From: Syntrophomonas sp. UBA1368 | GTDB lineage: Bacteria; Bacillota; Syntrophomonadia; Syntrophomonadales; Syntrophomonadaceae | Length of the DNA: 10,335 nucleotides | Direction of reading: 5' to 3' | NCBI GenBank assembly: GCA_002305965.1 | Contig: DBRM01000019.1 | Location: 1 to 10,335, forward strand | Notes under the pieces: generated by a model | The model's input: the letters and a program-made list of their open reading frames with translations, nothing else | What the model was told of the DNA's origin: nothing | Databases searched by the model: none | Translations under genes and position numbers: made by a program | Shown here: positions 6,663 through 10,335 of the stretch, piece after piece | How the letters are laid out: each line of letters starts with the position of its first letter | Position numbering within the stretch: position 1 is the first letter of the stretch

Positions 6663-7907
6663 TTGACGCCGGACAAGATAAAAAAACTGCTGATGTTTTT
6701 GGTTCCCATAGCTATTATTTGTATCGCAGCAGGTATCTTCTTATTTGACCGCAACAATGAATTAACTACAGTAGGCCCTCAAGGAGAAATTGCCCAGGGA
6801 GAAACGGATTCCGCCAAGTGGGCAGCGTTTTACCCGGTACATTGGGACAGTTATCAGACCAATCTGGAAAATGATGCGAAACCTTCCCACTTTGAGGGCA
6901 GGGAATATTTGCAGACCATCTATGCCGGATTCGGCTTTGCGAAAGAATATAATGAACCGCGTTCTCATTTATACACCATCGAAGATGTGAAAGCCATCGA
7001 TCCTGCCAGGAAAAAGGCCGGTGCTTCATGTATCACCTGTAAATCTACCCAGGTCCCAGCGTTGATGGAAAAATACGGGGCAGACTATTACTTGATGAGT
7101 TTCGATGAAATCATTGGTGAAGTGACAGAACCCATCGGCTGCCTGGACTGTCATGATCCTCAGACCATGGAACTCCGTCTTAGCCGGCCGGCTTTGATCG
7201 AGGCTCTTGAGCGTCAGGGGAGGGATATCGACAAGATTACTACCCAGGAAATGCGCAGTCTGGTATGTGCCCAATGTCATGTTACGTATTATTTTGAACC
7301 GGGCAGCAAAGAGATTGTTTTTCCCTGGGATAAAGGAACGACGGCGGAGCAGATCCTGGCATATTACGATGAAGAAGATTTCAGCGAATGGACCCATGCG
7401 GACGCAGGTACCGGCCTGGTCAAACCGCGCCATGCTGAATATGAGACTTTTATGGGCAGTACCCATCAGACAGCAGGCTTGTCCTGTGCAGACTGCCATA
7501 TGCCTTATACCAAAATCGGCAATAAAAAAATCAGTTCGCATGAATGGCAAAGCCCTCTGAACAATATTGAAGAAAGCTGTACGACCTGCCATCGTAATGG
7601 TACCCAGTGGCTGAAAGGCAGGGTCGAAACCATTCAAAACCAGGTAAAGACCACACAGGATATGGCCGGTTGGGCGGTAGTCGAAGCGATCAATGAGTTG
7701 AAGCTGAGCCGTGAGGCAGGTGTGGATGAAGCGAAATTGCAGGAGGCTATGAAACTGCATCGCAAGGCCCAGTGGTACCTGGACTTTGTGGCAGTAACCA
7801 ATGGCTATGGCTTTCATAATCCTACCGAAACCTTAACCAATCTGGCTGTGGCAATAGAGTCAGCCCATCAGTCAGCTGAGTTGTCACGGGAAGCCCGCTT
7901 GAAGTAG
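6663..7907 (+). CDS. nrfA: Ammonia-forming cytochrome c nitrite reductase, Arg-type (calcium-free) subclass
   Basis: Pentaheme enzyme that reduces nitrite to ammonium with six electrons supplied by NrfH, outside the cytoplasmic membrane; related enzymes also reduce hydroxylamine, NO and, slowly, sulfite. 414 residues. An N-terminal hydrophobic helix (about 8-28) has no clear cleavage site, so it is probably a membrane anchor. Heme sites: the catalytic CITCK (123-127), the lysine-ligand hallmark of NrfA, then CLDCH (160-164), CAQCH (202-206), CADCH (275-279) and CTTCH (306-310). Active-site residues by motif: Arg175 (SRP), Tyr209 and His257. Thr208 and Arg256 replace the Glu and Gln that bind calcium in the E. 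coli and Wolinella enzymes, while Lys254 is kept; the same Arg replacement is known from a calcium-free subclass typified by Geobacter lovleyi. TTG start. Octaheme MccA-type sulfite reductases have more hemes and are excluded. Confidence 0.96.
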   Translation: MTPDKIKKLLMFLVPIAIICIAAGIFLFDRNNELTTVGPQGEIAQGETDSAKWAAFYPVHWDSYQTNLENDAKPSHFEGREYLQTIYAGFGFAKEYNEPRSHLYTIEDVKAIDPARKKAGASCITCKSTQVPALMEKYGADYYLMSFDEIIGEVTEPIGCLDCHDPQTMELRLSRPALIEALERQGRDIDKITTQEMRSLVCAQCHVTYYFEPGSKEIVFPWDKGTTAEQILAYYDEEDFSEWTHADAGTGLVKPRHAEYETFMGSTHQTAGLSCADCHMPYTKIGNKKISSHEWQSPLNNIEESCTTCHRNGTQWLKGRVETIQNQVKTTQDMAGWAVVEAINELKLSREAGVDEAKLQEAMKLHRKAQWYLDFVAVTNGYGFHNPTETLTNLAVAIESAHQSAELSREARLK

Positions 7908-8140
7908 GGTCAAAACCGGAATATAAGGTAAGGTCAATGATAACCCTGGGAGCTATGAAGATACTTCAGGATAAAAAATAGATAGCGGCTAATGATAATC
8001 AGGGGAGGTGAAACTGCCTGAAGGTGAAATCAGATCATTGTACAGGAACAGGTGAAACTTGTTCTTGCTGCCGGCGCACCAGGCAGGTGCATTGAACAAG
8101 ATCGGCAAGGCAAAAAAGGGTGTAAATTAAGGAGGTTCAT
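7908..8140 (+). other. Unexplained 233-base intergenic leader before the crotonase gene
   Basis: No supported gene. It contains AATGATAA twice (7936-7943 and 7991-7998), each followed by a G-rich stretch, and GGTGAAA three times (8007, 8023, 8051). No T-tailed terminator for nrfA is visible, and no convincing promoter. The 3' half can fold in two mutually exclusive ways, listed separately. Confidence 0.6.
8046..8100 (+). promoter_or_regulatory. Possible alternative-fold RNA leader of the crotonase gene
   Basis: CTTGTTC (8058-8064) can pair with GAACAGG (8046-8052) around a TGAAA loop, or with GAACAAG (8094-8100) to close a longer hairpin containing inner TGCC/GGCA and TGC/GCA pairs. The two folds share one strand, as in attenuators and riboswitches. 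The second fold ends 28 bases before the ribosome site. It matches no riboswitch class I can recognise. Confidence 0.3.
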
Positions 8141-8896
8141 ATGGCTATTGTAGAATGGAGAAAAGACGGAACCGTTGCTATTTTAACCATGAATAACGCC
8201 GAAAACAGGCACAATCCTGAATGGTCAGAGGCGATGCTGAATGCCTATGAAGAGATTCTTGCTGACAGTGAAATCAAAGCGTTAGTACTTACTTCCAGCG
8301 ATCCAAAATATTTTTGTTTAGGCGTGGACACGGATTGGTTGTTTAAAACAATGAACGAGGATGACTGGCCAACCCTTAACAAATGGTTATACCAAAACAC
8401 AAAGGTATTTGCTGCTATGTTGATGGCTCCGTTTCCGACGATTGCAGCCATTAACGGACATGCTTTCGGTAACGGGTTTATGCTGGCCGGGGCATGTGAC
8501 TTCAGGTTTATGCGCGCCGATCGCGGTTTTATTTGTTTCCCGGAAATTGATCTGGGGATTCAATTGGCTCCTTCCATGCTGGAATGGATGAAAAGAATTA
8601 TGCCGTATCATATTTTTCAGCGTATGCTTCTTTCCGGAGAAAAAATGGGAGCGGCTGAGGCGGAAAAATACAATATTATTGTAAAAGCGTGTGAAAATGC
8701 TGAAAAGACTCTCGAAGAAGCGGTGGCTTATGCCAGAACCTTTAATAAATCAAGAGCTACCATGGCTGAGATGAAGAGGAGAGCATACAAACACGTCATG
8801 GACAAGATGGCCAATGAAGACCCGGTTTACTTTGATTATAAACCTGAGCAGGTAAAAGAAGGGAAAGCACCTATTTTCATGTTTACTTTTTCATAA
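8141..8896 (+). CDS. Crotonase-family protein, enoyl-CoA isomerase-like
   Basis: Crotonase-fold acyl-CoA enzyme of 251 residues, cytoplasmic, normal length for the family. AAGGAGG (8129-8135) lies 5 bases before the ATG. Oxyanion-hole segments are visible: YFCLGVD (57-63) and NGHAFGNG (105-112), the latter with Asn in the middle of the usual GGG. The two acidic residues of enoyl-CoA hydratases are not both present: the first (Glu144 in the rat enzyme) aligns with Met114, while the second (Glu164) is kept as Glu135 in CFPEIDLGI. Retention of only the second glutamate is the pattern of delta3-delta2-enoyl-CoA isomerases, and MRADRGFICFPE resembles isomerase-type sequences. Double-bond shifting is therefore more likely than hydration. 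No other fatty-acid or CoA gene is visible, so pathway and substrate are unknown. It appears to be a single-gene unit, with a structured leader before it and hairpins after it. Confidence 0.85.
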   Translation: MAIVEWRKDGTVAILTMNNAENRHNPEWSEAMLNAYEEILADSEIKALVLTSSDPKYFCLGVDTDWLFKTMNEDDWPTLNKWLYQNTKVFAAMLMAPFPTIAAINGHAFGNGFMLAGACDFRFMRADRGFICFPEIDLGIQLAPSMLEWMKRIMPYHIFQRMLLSGEKMGAAEAEKYNIIVKACENAEKTLEEAVAYARTFNKSRATMAEMKRRAYKHVMDKMANEDPVYFDYKPEQVKEGKAPIFMFTFS

Positions 8897-8907
8897 AATA
8901 AACTTCA

Positions 8908-8945
8908 GGTCTTAGGGGATTGCTGTATTGCAATCCCTTCAGACC
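8908..8945. repeat. Hairpin after the crotonase gene (copy 1 of a repeated unit)
   Basis: GGTCT (8908-8912) pairs with AGACC (8941-8945), and GGGATTGC (8916-8923) pairs perfectly with GCAATCCC (8930-8937) around a TGTATT loop; the whole 16-position stem has one mismatch and one G-T pair. No T run follows, so termination is uncertain, though the position 12 bases after the stop codon would fit a 3'-end structure. Confidence 0.75.
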
Positions 8946-8947
8946 GT

Positions 8948-9054
8948 CAAAAAAGGCTAATATCTGCGTTGACCTAGCAAGCCCGTTCAATCGACGTACC
9001 TCATGTACGCCTCAATCACGGGCTTTCTGATCGCCTTGCTCTTAACCTTTTTTG
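8948..9054. repeat. About 107-bp imperfect palindrome, REP/MITE-like intergenic element
   Basis: The outer arms CAAAAAAGG (8948-8956) and CCTTTTTTG (9046-9054) are exact inverted repeats. Inside, AAGCCCGT (8979-8986) pairs with ACGGGCTT (9018-9025), and CGTAC (8995-8999) with GTACG (9005-9009) around a CTCAT loop; AGCAAG/CTTGCT is a further match. No coding frame is evident. This is the form of a dispersed palindromic repeat or a small non-autonomous mobile element; a bidirectional terminator role is also possible. Confidence 0.72.
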
Positions 9055-9093
9055 CTCGCTCTGGCATGGCCGACTTTATACACACTCTGGAGT

Positions 9094-9114
9094 GACTGCT
9101 GTATTGAAATCCCT
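9094..9114. repeat. Degenerate second copy of the hairpin core
   Basis: This 21-base segment matches 8918-8938 at 19 positions (differences at 9096 and 9107), 176 bases downstream. The changes weaken the stem that copy 1 can form. Together the copies flank the large palindrome as direct repeats. Confidence 0.65.
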
Positions 9115-9166
9115 CTTAAGTGTTATACAATGATCCATATTTGATCAGTGCGGCAAAGTGTTTTTC

Positions 9167-9194
9167 TTGATGAGGCTACCCTAAATAATACTGT
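9167..9194 (+). promoter_or_regulatory. Weak candidate promoter for glutamate dehydrogenase
   Basis: TTGATG (9167-9172), 16-base spacer, TACTGT (9189-9194). An alternative -10, TATACT at 9237-9242, lacks a good -35. TGTATAC occurs at 9192-9198 and 9235-9241, 43 bases apart. The AT-rich stretch 9115-9286 holds no gene. Confidence 0.25.
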
Positions 9195-9286
9195 ATACAT
9201 TGAACACGAAATATATAAAATGAAGGGCGGCTAATGTATACTTTATCTGAATATTTTATTAACCTAAAACAAGGAGGCTCACTAAC

Positions 9287-10335
9287 GTGACAGACAGCTC
9301 GTATAATCCCTATCAAAATGCCCAGGCCCAGTTTGACCGGGTAGCAGAAATGATCGGCCTGGATAATGCGTCCCGGCAGTTTCTTCGTCAGCCTATGAGA
9401 GAATACCATTTCACCATTCCGGTCAAGATGGATGATGGCAGTACCAAAATTTTTAACGGTTACCGCGTTCAGCACAATGATGCCCGGGGACCTGCCAAGG
9501 GCGGTATACGCTTTCATCCACAGGAAACCGCAGACACTGTCCGTGCCCTGGCCATGTGGATGACATGGAAATGCGCCGTAGTAGATATTCCCCTGGGCGG
9601 GGGCAAGGGCGGAGTGATCTGTGATCCGCGCCAGCTGTCTGAGGGTGAGCAGGAAAGACTGTGCCGGGGATGGGTGAGAAGACTGGCCAAAGATGTGGGA
9701 CCGCTGATCGACGTGCCTGCACCGGATGTTATGACCAACGGAAAACATATGTTGTGGATGTTGGATGAATTTGAACAGATCCACGGCGGAAGATTTCCTG
9801 GCTTTATTACCGGCAAACCGGTGGGAATGGGCGGATCTTTGGGCAGGACTGAAGCCACCGGCTACGGGGTAATATATACTGTACGTGAAGCCCTGAAAGG
9901 AATGGGTAAGGATATTAAGGGCACCACTGCCAGTATCCAGGGCAGCGGCAACGTAGCCCAATATGCAGCCCGCTTATATGAAGAATTGGGCGGTAAAGTG
10001 GTATCGATTTCCTGCTGGGATACAGCTGACCAGCGGGCCTATTCCTATTGTAAAGCGGATGGCATCGATGCCGATCAGATATGCGAAATAACGGATGCAT
10101 ATGGTACCATCGATAAAGGGAAAGCATGCGATATGGGATGTTCAGCCAATGACAATGATGCATGGCTGGAGCAGGATGTAGATATTTTGATCCCGGCTGC
10201 CATGGAAAATCAGATCAATATGACCAATGTGGGCAAAATCAGCAAACAAGTCAAGATCATTGCGGAAGGTGCCAACGGGCCTATCAATACCGAAGCGGAC
10301 GAGATCATCAGAAACAGCGATATCTTTTTGATCCC
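9287..10335 (+). CDS. Glutamate dehydrogenase, 3'-truncated by window edge
   Basis: Catalyses reversible oxidative deamination of glutamate to 2-oxoglutarate and ammonium, in the cytoplasm, normally as a hexamer. The GTG at 9287 follows AAGGAGG (9271-9277) by 9 bases; the frame stays open to the window end, showing 349 residues of a family length near 415-450. Visible marks: substrate-binding GPAKGGIRFHP (68-78, Lys71), Lys95 in MTWK, catalytic Lys107 in PLGGGKGG, catalytic Asp147 in PAPDVMTNG, Rossmann nucleotide motif QGSGNVA (218-224), and ILIPAA followed later by AEGANGPIN. The CWDTADQRAYSYCKADG segment after strand 2 is unlike the common SDSKGG-type version. It could assimilate ammonium from NrfA or recycle glutamate made by the aminotransferase. 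Coenzyme preference cannot be stated safely, so no gdhA/gudB/rocG symbol is given. Confidence 0.95.
   Translation, partial: MTDSSYNPYQNAQAQFDRVAEMIGLDNASRQFLRQPMREYHFTIPVKMDDGSTKIFNGYRVQHNDARGPAKGGIRFHPQETADTVRALAMWMTWKCAVVDIPLGGGKGGVICDPRQLSEGEQERLCRGWVRRLAKDVGPLIDVPAPDVMTNGKHMLWMLDEFEQIHGGRFPGFITGKPVGMGGSLGRTEATGYGVIYTVREALKGMGKDIKGTTASIQGSGNVAQYAARLYEELGGKVVSISCWDTADQRAYSYCKADGIDADQICEITDAYGTIDKGKACDMGCSANDNDAWLEQDVDILIPAAMENQINMTNVGKISKQVKIIAEGANGPINTEADEIIRNSDIFLI

Noticed and set aside
7026..7817. 263-residue open frame on the minus strand
   Set aside because: It is antisense to nrfA, whose five heme motifs fix the coding strand.
6663..7907. Dissimilatory octaheme sulfite reductase (MccA-like)
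   Set aside because: Only five heme motifs are present, and the CITCK catalytic motif is specific to NrfA.
7936..7980. 14-codon ATG frame after nrfA
   Set aside because: Too short, with only a weak upstream AAGGT and no sign of conservation.
8908..8945. Rho-independent terminator for the crotonase gene
   Set aside because: The stem is strong but no T run follows, so it is listed as a repeat hairpin rather than a terminator.
8948..9054. CRISPR array or insertion sequence
   Set aside because: There are no regularly spaced repeats with spacers, and no transposase frame; a single palindromic element fits better.
9176..9961. 261-residue open frame on the minus strand
   Set aside because: It is antisense to glutamate dehydrogenase, which has all catalytic motifs on the plus strand and a strong ribosome site.

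Overview
The window looks like chromosome of an anaerobic or facultatively anaerobic Gram-positive bacterium, most likely a Clostridia/Peptococcaceae-type Firmicute. Evidence: very strong AAGGAGG-type ribosome sites, frequent TTG and GTG starts, moderate GC, almost all genes on one strand, a membrane-anchored NrfHA pair and Firmicute-style regulators. The genus cannot be fixed from this stretch.

Region 1 (1-5940) is a co-directional block of six genes. It opens with the 3' part of xsc (sulfoacetaldehyde acetyltransferase, cut by the window edge). Then come a short-chain dehydrogenase, a class III PLP aminotransferase of the glutamate-1-semialdehyde aminomutase group, a VOC-fold protein, a regulator with three tandem XRE helix-turn-helix domains, and a LysR regulator with a CysL-like ligand domain. 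The simplest reading is a C2-sulfonate module: the aminotransferase (from taurine) and/or the dehydrogenase (from isethionate) would feed sulfoacetaldehyde to Xsc, which releases sulfite and acetyl phosphate. A 16-bp hairpin separates xsc from the rest, and a clear rho-independent terminator closes the block at 5999-6033.

Region 2 (6034-7907) is nrfHA: a tetraheme quinol dehydrogenase and a pentaheme ammonia-forming nitrite reductase. NrfA carries Thr and Arg where classical enzymes have the Glu and Gln of the calcium site, so it looks like the calcium-free Arg subclass.

Region 3 (7908-10335) holds an unexplained structured leader, a crotonase-fold protein better read as an enoyl-CoA isomerase-like enzyme than a hydratase, a repeat-rich intergenic segment (hairpin, about 107-bp imperfect palindrome, second degenerate hairpin copy), and the 5' part of a GTG-started glutamate dehydrogenase that runs off the end.

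Possible links (inference): ammonium from NrfA and amino groups from the aminotransferase converge on glutamate dehydrogenase, and sulfite from Xsc may be the signal for the CysL-like regulator or a side substrate for NrfA. No transporter, phosphotransacetylase, sulfite reductase of the Dsr/Asr type or cytochrome c maturation gene is visible.
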